The notes: a model not told the origin generated them from the letters alone. Shown: positions 17,893 to 27,648, counted from the stretch's first letter. The stretch is DNA of 64,000 bases from Fibrella forsythiae (GCF_017353175.1 NZ_JAFMYW010000009.1:124001-188000), one strand, 5' to 3'. Program-made: numbers and translations.

Positions 17893-20800
17893 TCAGAAGC
17901 CTTCTTTTTCGTCTTCTTTATCTTTTTTCGGCTCTTTCTTCACTGGTTCCTTCTTGGCAACCACCGGTGCTTTTTTAGTCGTATCGGTTTTCGCTGCGGA
18001 TTTGCCTTTAGCCACTGTCGGCTTTTTGACAGCTGGTTCGGCATCATCTGTGCTTACGTCTTTGGCCGGATCGGTTGCTTTTGCTGTCGCGCGGTTCGAG
18101 GTTGGTTTGGTCGCTTTTACCCCCTTAGCCGGTTTTGCTACGGGCGCCGCCTCTTCGTCACCACCAAAACCATCGGCTTCTTTGGCAACGGCTGTCTCGG
18201 CGGCAGTTGGCTTGGCCGGTGTTTTGGCCACAGGTTTTTTAGCTGCCGGTTTCGTCCGCACGCGATACTGCGACTCATAACGCTCTACAAACAGGGCTTT
18301 CTCGTCTTCAGTAGCTGGAACAATAGACAGGAGCGACTTGCTTTTGTTATTGTTGAGCAGGGCCGTGAGCTTGTCGTTTGTCTCTTGGTCTGATGTAATA
18401 ATTGCCAGTTGTCCCGCGCCGCCATTGCCCGTTGGGTGGTAATCGTAAAAGGCCCACACCTCATCGGAAGCGGCCATATACAGGCTCAACTCATCACCGT
18501 TGCCTCCTTTACGGATTTCGATATACCCGTCCATCTGGGCGTTGATGTCCACATTTTGCAGATTCGATACACCCAGTTTGCCAATGCTGTAGAAAGCGTT
18601 GAACTTCTCAGACCAGCGGAGGTTTGTATTGGCCAGCACCAGCGCAGAATTCAGTTTCGGCGATGCCAGCGCCAGCGATACATGCTGGTTTTGCGCTTTG
18701 TTCCGATAGTCATCTACCGCTTTCTGACCAAGCAATGGCAGTAACTTGTCTGACAGTCGGTTCAGGTCGTCGTCGGCTGCTTCGCTGTTTTGTTCTTCCA
18801 GGTTGCCCTCTACCAGCTTGGCCGCAATGGCCGCGTTGATCTGCTCCGGTACGGCAAACGTCATGGCCAGCAGCGCATTGATCCGGTAGGCGGCGCTGTC
18901 TACGTTGACCCGGGCCGACCCACTGGCGAGCAGGTATGTGTTTGGCTTGCTGCTCATCAGGTTCATGGCCCCCCGGAAGGTCATAATGCCTTTGTCGTCG
19001 TTGAACAGGAAATTGCTCTCGAAATCGTCATTCAGCCCTTCGGTGCCCACTTTCGGACCAATCACGAAGGTTTTCTCTTTCTCGTCGTAGCGCATGACGC
19101 CCGTTGCCCGGAAGATATCATCGTCGCGGTTGTCTTCTTTGGGCGACAGGAACGACGGGTAAATGCCGGGGCTGCCGAAGCGACTCTGAATACCGGCAAC
19201 CAGCAACTGCCCGCCTTCATTCCTGAGCTTATCATCAACCGGGATGTCGATTGTTTCAACCACGTTGGCCTTGAACGGAATCCAGCCACTGACAAGGTCG
19301 AGTCGTTTTTTCAGGAGTGGTTTCACGAAACCATCCAGACCAAGATCCTTTTCGGGAGCCTTCATCTGAATGTCGCCTTTGAACTGCATTTTCGAGGTCA
19401 GCATCAGCTTATCGTTCTCGTCAATATCGGCGCGGGCCACGGTGTAGTACGTGGTCAGCGGCTGTGTGCTGGCAGCAGACGCTTTTTTCTTGCCCGTCGT
19501 CTTTCCAACTGACTTACCCGGTGCAGCTGCCACTTTGGCGGCTTCTTTAAACTCGAAACTGCCCATTTTAATTGCCGATGTATCACCTTTCGCTTTGGCA
19601 AAAAGGTACGTGGCATCGCCGGAGAAACGGGTACGCGACGCGATCTGGATGTTACCATTTCGCAGGCGGTGGAACAACGAAACGGTGTCGAGCTCCAGCC
19701 GGGCATTTTTGAACGGTTGCATATCGCCGTTGCGCCGGATGGTCACCAGCCCTTTCTCGGGATAAATACGCGCATCGGCCGAGTTGATGTACGACACGCC
19801 GCTGATGTTCAGCGTCATTTTGTCGACGTCATACAAACCCGCGCCTGCGTTGAAGGTCAGTCCTTCCTGCTCTTCGCCGGTCGCTGTAAATGTGGAGGTT
19901 TTTACGTCGCCTTTCATGGCAATCGTTTTGCCCTTCATGTTCCACTGCGCCTTGCTGATGTTGGTGCGGTAAGCGGCGTATGGAAATTCCATGCTCGAAC
20001 TCAGCGTATCGTCAATGGCCCGGTTATCGCGGTTAATGGCCAGATCGACAATGCCTTTTACCTGATCGAAATCAACGTCGATACCATTACCGAGCAAGAC
20101 GGGCTTTGGCGCAATACCCTTGATATCGGCCATCGACTGGATTTTAAGCTTGGCATTATCGGCCTGGAAGCCATCTTTCCCAAACTTGATGCTTTCTGAT
20201 TGCACTTCCGAGTCGGTTCGGGTCAGCAGGCCGTTTCCATACAGACCCGTAGCTCGTAACAGCAGGTTGCCTTCCAGTTTGGTAGTGCCGTTGAAAAAGG
20301 TGAAGCTGTTCTTCTGCGTGTTGATGACCATGCTATCTGCCTTGGGCCACCACTTCATCCCGAAATTAGCCAGGGCTACGTTAGGATAATAGGTTTGCGA
20401 CGGAGCCGCCTGCGCTACCACCTTCTGGCCTTTCTTTGGTTTGGCCACCGCCACTTTCGTTGCCTGTGCTTCTACGATCTGCCCCGTTTCGCCGCTAGCC
20501 ACCAGTGAGTCGGGCATAAATAAGATCTCTTTGTTCGACAAGGTCGCGGCCAAATGCACCAACTCGCCCGGCGCGTGAAGCCCGGTTTTATCCATGATCA
20601 GTTCGCCCGTTAGCTTCACTGTCGAGGCCGGTACGCCGTAGAGTGGGTACGTTGCTGCCTTGTGCGTGAAGCCCAACGTCTGGTCGGGCATGGTTTTCAG
20701 CTCGGTCTGGAAGGGCGGGAAAATGCCGTCGGAGTGGAACGTACCTACGAACGAAATATCACCTTTACCCACGCTGTCGTTATCAATGGCCGGAATCTTG

Positions 20801-23064
20801 AAGAATACCTTCCGATTATACCGCCGGTCGCCGCGCTCCTCCTGGTCGAAGTACACGGTCATGCCTTCGGGCATCACCAGCCGCTGCGTGGTCTTCTTCC
20901 CTTTCACTTTCCCCGACTTGTTATCGGCGGTGGCGAAGAAAACGGAGCCCGGTTTTTCGTACTTGATGTCGCCGCCAATCTCGTCGGTGCGCCCCTGATC
21001 GGCCAGTTTTTGCGGCGTAAAGGTGATCGACTCGATCTTGTTCATGTTCAGCGCGAACTTGTCGTAATCAAACGCCAGGTCGATGCCATTGTAGCGCATA
21101 TTCCCCGATTTCATCTGCCCCGTAAACACCAGCGACCGGCCTTTGCCAATGCGCAGTGTTTTGTTGCTTGGCATGCCGTATAGCTTCAGCGAATCACTGA
21201 TCGTGAACCGATCGACGCCCCGAACCGTCAGGAATTTTTCCTTGCTGCCCAGATCAATGGTGGCGTTATGAACCGAGTCGTTACTGTTGAAGAATGACTT
21301 GACCTCGAAATTATCGTAGTCGCGTTTCTCGTTGTAGGCCAGGATATACAGCGCTCCCTTGCGGCTCAGGCGCAGCATTTTCGTGCGTTCGTCCTGTTCC
21401 AGATAGCCTTCCAGCAGCATCCGCCCCAATGATCCGCGCAAGGCCTGTGCATTCACATTGGGCACCGACCGAACAATGTCATCATCAAGGAACGACTGCT
21501 GTTTTGTTTTGGTGATGTAGTTGCCGATGATCTGCAACGGGTGGAAACCGTAGTCGGTGGCAATGTCGGAGTAACGTTGTGGCTGGAAATAATCGAATGA
21601 TTCGAGCCGGACGGGGACTTCGCGCTTGGCCCCGATCTGGTAAAAATCGACCTTCTGTTTGGGTACGTCCCAGCGAACTACTTCGGGCTGAATGAAAAAC
21701 TTATGATACGTGTCGGAGAACGGTACGCGCCCATAGCCCGTGCGATCAATGCGGCTGAGCGACGCCACACGCATGGTCTTGTCGAATTTGAACTGAACAG
21801 CCGGGTGGGTTATTGAATCGGCCGAGTCGATGTAGCCCGTAAACTGCGCCACCGGCGCGGTGATCAACGAATCGCGAAACTCGAATTTGCGGCTAATGGC
21901 TTTAAAAACGGTCTTGCCCGCCCGATCGGCCACAGTAAGCAGGGCAGGTTGCCCATCGGCCGAGGCCCCAACCAGTTGCAGACCAGCCAGCGCCAGGCCG
22001 CCCTTATACGTGATGCCCGAGCCAAGGCCGGGAATGACTTCGTTGTTTCGGTACGAGGCAAAGCGCGGATACTGGTCAGGTACGTTGCTGAACCGTTTTT
22101 TGCTGAGGTATTCAAACACTCCCAGAATGGGTTTGGCCCCTTTCTCCATCGTCAGGCTTACGTCGTCGGCCTGGAGGCGTGGGTTCATCACTACCATGCT
22201 GTAGTTGGTGAGGGTAACGTACCTGTCTTCGCGCCCCTGCAGGGCCCAGGAGAACGTACCGCCTTTACCTACCCAGATACCCTCTTTCAGGATGAAATCG
22301 CCCGAGGTGCTGTTTACCAGGGCCGAATCGCCGTTGGCCACAATGGCCAGAAACGCATTGTTGAGCGTAACAACTGCCCCCGTTGCCGCCGGAATGGGGC
22401 GTCGCTGAATGGGTTTATACAGCACGCCAATCTCTCTGGGTCTGGTCGTATCAATGCCCACGGGGGCATCCCATCCGTCGAAGTTGGAAGACGCCGCTAC
22501 GGTTGCCGTTTCCGACGTGGCAGGCGACGTACCTGTGGTGCCCTCGGGCGCGGTGGCGCCTGCTTTGTCGATCCAGCGGAAGGAGAACGTACCACCGAGC
22601 AGGAACGTCTTGTTGAATTTGGCTGCGTATAGCTCGCGATGTTGCAGAAACGCGCGAGCGGCGTCCATCACGCGGGCAAACGCTTTCGGGTCGTTCAGGG
22701 CAAATTGCTTTGCGGCCACCGTCAGCAGGTTATCAATATCGGGGGCGTTCACGGCTGGCTTGGCCGTGTAAACAATATGATACAGTGAAGCGAGCAGCGG
22801 CGAAAAATGAGCCGCAGGCTGATAGCGTTTCTGGTTCATCTGTCGGCAAAGCGCCACGAGCCGGTCGCGTTGCGACGCCGTCAGTGTTGATTCGCCCCAG
22901 AGCGATTCAAAATCCTTCTCGACCTGCAACGTCGCTGGCCCACCGGTGGCCATCAGCTTTTGCAGGTCGGGTAGAAACTGGTCTGCTTTGTCCGACAGTT
23001 TTACGTTCTGGGCCTGCCCCAGCAAAGGCAGTAGTAAGCAGAGTAAACAGGCTATTCGCTTCAT
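17893..23064 (-). CDS. Very large secreted protein of unknown function with a Lys/Ala/Pro tail
   Basis: 1723 residues with a clear signal peptide (MKRIACLLCLLLPLLGQAQ). Residues about 20-1590 are rich in alternating strand-like segments (for example LRIGKGRSLVFTGQMKSGNM, LEGNLLLRATGLYGNGLLT) without Cys clusters or catalytic motifs I recognise. The repeated 'this region maps to that' strand pattern suggests a long beta-helix or beta-rich envelope protein. The last 130 residues are a low-complexity tail of Lys, Ala, Pro and Thr (KKPVAKTPAKPTAAE, then KKEPVKKEPKKDKEDEKEGF). No T9SS-type C-terminal domain is visible. It is a single gene between DUF1080 and prmA. I do not recognise a named family and assign no function. 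Confidence 0.85.
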   Translation of the reverse strand: MKRIACLLCLLLPLLGQAQNVKLSDKADQFLPDLQKLMATGGPATLQVEKDFESLWGESTLTASQRDRLVALCRQMNQKRYQPAAHFSPLLASLYHIVYTAKPAVNAPDIDNLLTVAAKQFALNDPKAFARVMDAARAFLQHRELYAAKFNKTFLLGGTFSFRWIDKAGATAPEGTTGTSPATSETATVAASSNFDGWDAPVGIDTTRPREIGVLYKPIQRRPIPAATGAVVTLNNAFLAIVANGDSALVNSTSGDFILKEGIWVGKGGTFSWALQGREDRYVTLTNYSMVVMNPRLQADDVSLTMEKGAKPILGVFEYLSKKRFSNVPDQYPRFASYRNNEVIPGLGSGITYKGGLALAGLQLVGASADGQPALLTVADRAGKTVFKAISRKFEFRDSLITAPVAQFTGYIDSADSITHPAVQFKFDKTMRVASLSRIDRTGYGRVPFSDTYHKFFIQPEVVRWDVPKQKVDFYQIGAKREVPVRLESFDYFQPQRYSDIATDYGFHPLQIIGNYITKTKQQSFLDDDIVRSVPNVNAQALRGSLGRMLLEGYLEQDERTKMLRLSRKGALYILAYNEKRDYDNFEVKSFFNSNDSVHNATIDLGSKEKFLTVRGVDRFTISDSLKLYGMPSNKTLRIGKGRSLVFTGQMKSGNMRYNGIDLAFDYDKFALNMNKIESITFTPQKLADQGRTDEIGGDIKYEKPGSVFFATADNKSGKVKGKKTTQRLVMPEGMTVYFDQEERGDRRYNRKVFFKIPAIDNDSVGKGDISFVGTFHSDGIFPPFQTELKTMPDQTLGFTHKAATYPLYGVPASTVKLTGELIMDKTGLHAPGELVHLAATLSNKEILFMPDSLVASGETGQIVEAQATKVAVAKPKKGQKVVAQAAPSQTYYPNVALANFGMKWWPKADSMVINTQKNSFTFFNGTTKLEGNLLLRATGLYGNGLLTRTDSEVQSESIKFGKDGFQADNAKLKIQSMADIKGIAPKPVLLGNGIDVDFDQVKGIVDLAINRDNRAIDDTLSSSMEFPYAAYRTNISKAQWNMKGKTIAMKGDVKTSTFTATGEEQEGLTFNAGAGLYDVDKMTLNISGVSYINSADARIYPEKGLVTIRRNGDMQPFKNARLELDTVSLFHRLRNGNIQIASRTRFSGDATYLFAKAKGDTSAIKMGSFEFKEAAKVAAAPGKSVGKTTGKKKASAASTQPLTTYYTVARADIDENDKLMLTSKMQFKGDIQMKAPEKDLGLDGFVKPLLKKRLDLVSGWIPFKANVVETIDIPVDDKLRNEGGQLLVAGIQSRFGSPGIYPSFLSPKEDNRDDDIFRATGVMRYDEKEKTFVIGPKVGTEGLNDDFESNFLFNDDKGIMTFRGAMNLMSSKPNTYLLASGSARVNVDSAAYRINALLAMTFAVPEQINAAIAAKLVEGNLEEQNSEAADDDLNRLSDKLLPLLGQKAVDDYRNKAQNQHVSLALASPKLNSALVLANTNLRWSEKFNAFYSIGKLGVSNLQNVDINAQMDGYIEIRKGGNGDELSLYMAASDEVWAFYDYHPTGNGGAGQLAIITSDQETNDKLTALLNNNKSKSLLSIVPATEDEKALFVERYESQYRVRTKPAAKKPVAKTPAKPTAAETAVAKEADGFGGDEEAAPVAKPAKGVKATKPTSNRATAKATDPAKDVSTDDAEPAVKKPTVAKGKSAAKTDTTKKAPVVAKKEPVKKEPKKDKEDEKEGF

Positions 23065-23088
23065 TGTGAAAAAGTCATTGTGCGTGGC

Positions 23089-23195
23089 GTCATTATGCTA
23101 CGCTGTCATTAGGTGGTCGTTACGCGGTGCCGTAGTTGATTGTCATTCGGTGTTTCGCGACAAATGACTGCTTACTGACAACGTAGCATAACGAC
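23089..23195. repeat. Imperfect inverted repeat between prmA and the large gene
   Basis: GTCATTATGCTACGCTGTCA (23089-23108) faces TGACAACGTAGCATAACGAC (23176-23195) with 17 of 20 positions paired. The right arm reaches the prmA stop codon. The gap also holds further GTCATT words at 15-40 bp spacing, so this is another gap-filling palindrome built of a short repeated word. It may act as the prmA terminator. Confidence 0.5.
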
Positions 23196-24043
23196 TATTT
23201 CATAAACAGCACCGACGCCCATTGGTTGCGCGTCAGTTGGGTACCTATCGATAAGCCCGATTCAACCGCTTTCCGGATAATGTCGGGTGCATCATGTTCG
23301 TAAAAGCCACTCACCAGCAACTGGCCACCTTCTTGTAAATGAGAAACATAGGCTGGTATTTCGGCCAGCAATACGTTTCGGTTAATGTTTGCCAATACGA
23401 TATCGAACCGCTCGTTGGCTGGCACGCCTTCGATGGTGCCGCCAAAGACACGTACCTGGGGGCAGTGGTTCAGCGCCGCATTCTCGATGGCATTCTCTAC
23501 CGCCCACTCTTCAATGTCGAACGCCAGCGCGTCGGTTGCGCCGAGTTTCACCGCCAGGATCGCCAGAATGCCGGTTCCGCTTCCCACATCGAGCACCGTT
23601 TTTCCGGCATGATCGAGGCCAAGCTGGTGTTGCATCATCATGTGGGTTGTTTCGTGGTGCCCTGTTCCGAACGACATTTTCGGGTTGATCAGCAGGTCAT
23701 ACGTAAACGCGTTGTCTGGTTCGTGGAATGACGCCCGCACCCGTACCGATTCGGGTCCCGACGCTGTTTCTGTAACGACTTCGATGGGCTGGTAGTTTTG
23801 TTCCCATTCGGCGTTCCAGTTCTTCTTTTCTAACGAAGTAACGGTATAGGCTATTGCCGTTTGCGCCTGATAACGAGCAATCAGTTCGGCCACTTCGTCG
23901 GCGTCGAAATCGTCCTCAGGAATGTAAGCGTTCAGGCCCTCGTCGGTCTCAGTAAATGACTCAAAACCAAGTTCGCCCAGCTCGGCAGTAAGGATGTCGG
24001 CAAAGTCGGGCGAAAGCGTAAGCTGTAGTTCGATGTAGTTCAT
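23195..24043 (-). CDS. prmA: Ribosomal protein L11 methyltransferase
   Basis: 282 residues. The N-terminal half is the L11-recognising domain. The C-terminal half is a class I SAM-dependent methyltransferase with motif I DVGSGTGILAILAVKLGA near residue 150 and the PrmA landmarks FGTGHHETTHMM and VLANINRNVLL. It trimethylates ribosomal protein L11. A TACCTTTA box (24048-24055) sits 4 bp before the ATG, predicting a very short leader. Housekeeping gene, single unit. Confidence 0.93.
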   Translation of the reverse strand: MNYIELQLTLSPDFADILTAELGELGFESFTETDEGLNAYIPEDDFDADEVAELIARYQAQTAIAYTVTSLEKKNWNAEWEQNYQPIEVVTETASGPESVRVRASFHEPDNAFTYDLLINPKMSFGTGHHETTHMMMQHQLGLDHAGKTVLDVGSGTGILAILAVKLGATDALAFDIEEWAVENAIENAALNHCPQVRVFGGTIEGVPANERFDIVLANINRNVLLAEIPAYVSHLQEGGQLLVSGFYEHDAPDIIRKAVESGLSIGTQLTRNQWASVLFMK

Positions 24044-24047
24044 ACCG

Positions 24048-24055
24048 TAAAGGTA
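24048..24055 (-). promoter_or_regulatory. Near-consensus -7 box before prmA
   Basis: The minus strand reads TACCTTTA-CGGT-ATG, one mismatch from TAnnTTTG, only 4 bp from the start codon. Confidence 0.4.
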
Positions 24056-24115
24056 CGGTGATGAGCAGAACCAACCGATTTGAGCGCCAGAAGCGTAACC
24101 GCCTGCGCTTAGTAA

Positions 24116-24706
24116 TTATTTCTTGACGAACTGATTGGCGCGAATATTCTGCGCGGCCAGCGTGGCCGTTTCCAAAATCCGGTTAGCGCGGGTTTCGGGA
24201 CGTTTGGCCGTCAAAATCCATTGCAGAATACCCTGCTTTACTGATTTAGGGAACGCGGAAAAGTGTTTTTCGGCCGGGGGAGTAGCGGCCAGGGCTGCCT
24301 GCAAATCGGCAGGAATGATCACCGCTTCTACCTCGTCGAGGGCGGTCCAGGTGCCGGTTTCTTTGGCTAGATCGATCATGCGCTGCCCGGCGGGTGTCAT
24401 CAGCCCCTGCTCGATCAGTTGGGCCACGCGGACCTTGTTCAGGCCGCTCCAGTTGCTGCGCGGTTTGCGGGGGCAATAGTAGAGGAGCGATCGCTCGTCG
24501 TCGAATTTATTAGGTTTGCTGTCGATCCAGCCGAAACAGAGCGCTTCCAGAACGCTTTCGGCGTAGGTGATGGTGGGTTTGCCGGTGGCTGCCTTGTAGC
24601 TCATCAGCCACACACCTTTCGAGCTGGCGTGGTTGGCCATCAGCCAGTTGCGCCATTCGGCCCGGCTATGAATGGCAACGATCGGAACCCCGTCTGTATG
24701 GACCAT
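24116..24706 (-). CDS. YdeI/OmpD-associated family protein
   Basis: 196 residues with the family pattern: SRAEWRNWLMANHASSKGVWL, then TYAESVLEALCFGWIDSKPN, PRKPRSNWSGLNKVRV and the C-terminal KQGILQWILTAKRPETRANR. Members have been described as bacteriocin-protection or OmpD-associated proteins, but the molecular role is not settled. The gene is divergent from the flippase at 24873, with the purine/pyrimidine hairpin element between them. Confidence 0.82.
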   Translation of the reverse strand: MVHTDGVPIVAIHSRAEWRNWLMANHASSKGVWLMSYKAATGKPTITYAESVLEALCFGWIDSKPNKFDDERSLLYYCPRKPRSNWSGLNKVRVAQLIEQGLMTPAGQRMIDLAKETGTWTALDEVEAVIIPADLQAALAATPPAEKHFSAFPKSVKQGILQWILTAKRPETRANRILETATLAAQNIRANQFVKK

Positions 24707-24740
24707 TGGTATAGGTACGTTGTTTTGCCGTTAATTTACG

Positions 24741-24868
24741 GAAAGGAAGGAGGAAAGGGAGAATGGAAGAAAGGGAAATGGTTCGCTTAATCATATAGTC
24801 GCCTTAGGCAGAGCATTCCCCTTTCCCACTTCCTCCCTTTCCCCTTTCCTCCCTTTCCCCCTTCCTCC
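24741..24868. repeat. Inverted purine/pyrimidine array ending at the flippase start
   Basis: A polypurine block (24741 to about 24781, GGAAAGGAAGGAGGAAAGGG) faces a polypyrimidine block (about 24817-24868) made of CCCTTTCC/TTCCTCC-type words of 7-9 bp. The loop is about 35 nt. The right block ends 4 bp before the ATG of the flippase. The layout matches the heptad elements at 55-62 kb although the unit differs. Confidence 0.7.
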
Positions 24869-24872
24869 ATTA

Positions 24873-26375
24873 ATGGGTTCAATTCAACGCCAGACTATAC
24901 TTGGAACCGGCTTCTCCTACGCGGGTATCCTTGTCGGGTTTCTAACGACCGGGCTGTTACTACCCACCGTGCTGGAACCGGACCAGAATGGCCTCATTCA
25001 GTTGTTGATGAGCTACGCCATCATCCTGACGCAATTTGCCAATCTGGGTATTAACGGAGCTGGTGGCCGGTATTTTCCGTATTTCCGAAACTACGAGCGC
25101 GGCCACGGTGGCTTTTTGCTGCTGTCGCTGAGCCTGTCCATCATTGGCTTTTCTCTGGCAACAGCAGCCGTGCTGGTGTTTAAAGACCAGATTCAGGCGG
25201 ATAATCAGGCGAAGTCGGCCCTATTTTCAGAGTACTACCTATTGCTGTTGCCGCTGACCTTCGCCACCCTGTTTTTCAACCTGTTCGACAATTACGCCCG
25301 CCTGCTCTACGACAGCGTAACGGGTACGTTCCTGAAGGATTTTTTACAGCGGTTTATCTTTCTTGGCGTTGTGCTCGCCTACTGGCAGGGGCTGATCAGT
25401 TTCCCCATGATGCTGGCTGGCTGGCTGAGTTCGTACCTGATTTCGTTGCTGCTCATGATGGCCAGCCTGATCCGTGATGGGCACTTCATGCTGGCGCCCC
25501 GCCACCTCAACTTTCCACCCGATTTGCGGCGGTCGCTGTTTCGCTACGCCGGACTCACCCTGATGACGGGGTTATCAACACAGGTTATCCAACATGTGGA
25601 TAAACTGATGATAAACGAGATGAAAGGCTTGTCGAGCACCGGTGTTTACGGGATCAGTGCTGCATTCGGGTCGGTTATTGCGGCCCCGGCTACAATGCTT
25701 TACAAGGTGTCGGGGGTGGTGATTGCTGATGCGTGGAAGACTAACAACATGGCCACGATTCGGTCGGTCTATCAAAAAAGTTGTCTCAGCCAACTGGTCA
25801 TTGGCTGTCTCGCTTTCGTAGGCATCGCCGCCAACCTGCCCAATATTTTCCAATTTTTAAAACCTGCTTATGAAGCGGGCTACTTTGTCATTCTCTGGCT
25901 GGGATTCGGCAAACTGGTCGACATGGCAACGGGCGTTAACGGGCAAATTCTGGGTACGTCGCGACGGTACGCCTGGGATTCGGCGTTTAACATTGGTATG
26001 GTGATCATCACGATTGCCATCACGCCAAGCCTGATACGTGCTTACGGTATAGAAGGGGCGGCCATTGGGGCAGTTATAGCTACGGTGCTGTTCAACGCCG
26101 CCCGAACCGGATTTGTCTGGTACGTATTTGGTTTTCAGCCGTTTAGCTGGCGTAATGGTGCGGTGGTAGTGCTCGGCGCTGCGGTTTGGTTGTTGGCTTC
26201 GCTACCACCTTATCTAGCTGGGAGTAAGGTACTTGTCATCACAGATATTGCTGCACGGTCGGCCGGTATTGTGGTGGTGTATCTGGGTACGTTGCTGGCT
26301 CTTCGCCTATACCCCGACCTGAACGCCTTACTGGTTCGTTTGTGGGCCTCGCGTGGCCTCATAAACCGCCGTTAA
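24873..26375 (+). CDS. Polysaccharide/oligosaccharide flippase (Wzx-like, MATE-fold)
   Basis: 500 residues with 12-14 predicted membrane helices starting at residue 12 (GTGFSYAGILVGFLTTGLLL). Typical PST/MOP loop motifs are seen (NLGINGAGGRYFPYF, RYAGLTLMTGLSTQVIQHVD, LINEMKGLSSTGVYGISAAFG-like stretch). Such proteins flip lipid-linked sugar chains across the inner membrane. No glycosyltransferase or Wzy neighbour is present, so the cargo is unknown. Its last 48 bp overlap the end of the convergent nucleotidyltransferase-like gene. Confidence 0.88.
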   Translation: MGSIQRQTILGTGFSYAGILVGFLTTGLLLPTVLEPDQNGLIQLLMSYAIILTQFANLGINGAGGRYFPYFRNYERGHGGFLLLSLSLSIIGFSLATAAVLVFKDQIQADNQAKSALFSEYYLLLLPLTFATLFFNLFDNYARLLYDSVTGTFLKDFLQRFIFLGVVLAYWQGLISFPMMLAGWLSSYLISLLLMMASLIRDGHFMLAPRHLNFPPDLRRSLFRYAGLTLMTGLSTQVIQHVDKLMINEMKGLSSTGVYGISAAFGSVIAAPATMLYKVSGVVIADAWKTNNMATIRSVYQKSCLSQLVIGCLAFVGIAANLPNIFQFLKPAYEAGYFVILWLGFGKLVDMATGVNGQILGTSRRYAWDSAFNIGMVIITIAITPSLIRAYGIEGAAIGAVIATVLFNAARTGFVWYVFGFQPFSWRNGAVVVLGAAVWLLASLPPYLAGSKVLVITDIAARSAGIVVVYLGTLLALRLYPDLNALLVRLWASRGLINRR

Positions 26376-27521
26376 CAGTGCTTCCTCCGCCAACCCGAAG
26401 GGTAATCCACGTCGGCCAACCGTTTCGCGGGCCACGTACATGGCTTTGTCGAGGCGGTAATCGGAAAAGCCTTCGGCAGCACCACCCCACGAAAAGGAGG
26501 GAATATGCTTGGGCTGAAACCCCGCCCCAAACACGTTCACGTTGACACCCACCACGGTGCCGGTATTAAACAGCGTACTGATACCTGATTTAGTAAAATC
26601 GCCCATCATCAGTCCGCAAAACAGCCGCCCCGTATCTTCCAGCTGATCGGTAGCGTAGCTGTGTAGCTTTACGTTGGTGTAGTCGTTTTTCAGGTTCGAG
26701 TTATTCACGTTGGCCCCCAGATTACACCATTCGCCAATGACTGAGTTGCCCAAAAAACCGTCGTGCGCTTTGTTGCTGTAACCGAAGAAAACGGAGTTGC
26801 CCACTTCGCCGCCCACTTTGCAAAATGGACCGATGGTGGTGTTGCTCCGCATTTTGCCGCCCCAGTTCACCGTCGAATTATCGCACAGGGCAAACGGCCC
26901 GATCATGGTGGTACCTTCGCTAATGGTGGCGTTTTTACCAATATAGATCGGTCCGCCTTCGGCATTCAATACCGACGCCCGGATCGTGGCACCTTCCTCA
27001 ATAAATAGATTTTCGGCTCCGTATACCGCCGTATGCGGGTCGGTCATCGGGGCAGAGGTACGTCCGGCTGTTATCCTGGCAAAATCGGCCCGAATCTGAT
27101 CGCCATTCAAGGCGAATATGTCGGGTAATTGCCGCAGGATAACAGGCGTTTCGGGCGTTGGGACAGGAAAAAAACCGGTTGCGTTGGGTGCTTTATCGAG
27201 GTTGTAACTGGTGCGAACGGCAATCAGGGTCTGATCTGTAGTGAGTAGCGCCTGCCCGTCGGTCAGGGTTCGAATGGCAGCGACCAGTGCATCTGTTGGA
27301 CAAACAGCCCCGTTGATGTACAGGTTATCCGTGCCCGCAACGTGAGGGAATTTTGGTTGTAGGTAAGACTCTGTCAGGTGAGAAACCGGGTTTTTCAGCC
27401 AATTTTCCCATTTTTCGGTAATGGTCCAGATACCCATACGAATATCAGCTACCGGTCGGGTAAAGGTAAAAGGCAGTAAAGCCGTCCGAATGGTTGGCTC
27501 ATCGAAGAGAATATAATTCAT
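26328..27521 (-). CDS. GlmU-like nucleotidyltransferase with left-handed beta-helix
   Basis: 397 residues. The N-terminal part is a reduced nucleotidyltransferase-like region (MNYILFDEPTIRTALLPFTF, TRPVADIRMGIWTITEKWE). From about residue 175 on, hexapeptide repeats form a beta-helix (PIYIGKNATISEGTTMIGPF, NTTIGPFCKVGGEVGNSVFF, GNSVIGEWCNLGANVNNSNL). This matches the Bacteroidetes 'GlmU family' sugar-phosphate nucleotidyl/acetyltransferases, whose exact substrate is unproven. A TATCTTTG box lies 4 bp before the ATG. The 3' end overlaps the flippase gene by 48 bp. Confidence 0.85.
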   Translation of the reverse strand: MNYILFDEPTIRTALLPFTFTRPVADIRMGIWTITEKWENWLKNPVSHLTESYLQPKFPHVAGTDNLYINGAVCPTDALVAAIRTLTDGQALLTTDQTLIAVRTSYNLDKAPNATGFFPVPTPETPVILRQLPDIFALNGDQIRADFARITAGRTSAPMTDPHTAVYGAENLFIEEGATIRASVLNAEGGPIYIGKNATISEGTTMIGPFALCDNSTVNWGGKMRSNTTIGPFCKVGGEVGNSVFFGYSNKAHDGFLGNSVIGEWCNLGANVNNSNLKNDYTNVKLHSYATDQLEDTGRLFCGLMMGDFTKSGISTLFNTGTVVGVNVNVFGAGFQPKHIPSFSWGGAAEGFSDYRLDKAMYVARETVGRRGLPFGLAEEALLTAVYEATRGPQTNQ

Positions 27522-27525
27522 AGGG

Positions 27526-27533
27526 CAAAGATA
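27526..27533 (-). promoter_or_regulatory. Consensus -7 box (TATCTTTG) 4 nt before the ATG
   Basis: The minus strand reads TATCTTTG-CCCT-ATG. The ispE start (29218) has the nearly identical TATCTTCG-CCCT-ATG. This spacing predicts transcription starting at or next to the start codon. Confidence 0.65.
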
Positions 27534-27586
27534 CAGGCGACGCTGCTTTCCTTGACCTAGTTAGTTTCTGTGTTGATTAATCAAAT

Positions 27587-27648
27587 ATCCCTTGGTAGAT
27601 GTGTAGGGGCAACCTATCGTGGTTGCCCCTACACATCTACCAAGGGAT
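27587..27648. repeat. Perfect 28-bp hairpin with GGGGCAACC core
   Basis: Arms 27587-27614 and 27621-27648 pair perfectly over 28 bp around the loop TATCGT. The inner arms contain TAGGGGCAACC / GGTTGCCCCTA, a word I know from interspersed palindromes in several phyla. It lies after the stop of the oxidase subunit III gene (minus) and before the nucleotidyltransferase gene. It may terminate the former. Confidence 0.9.
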
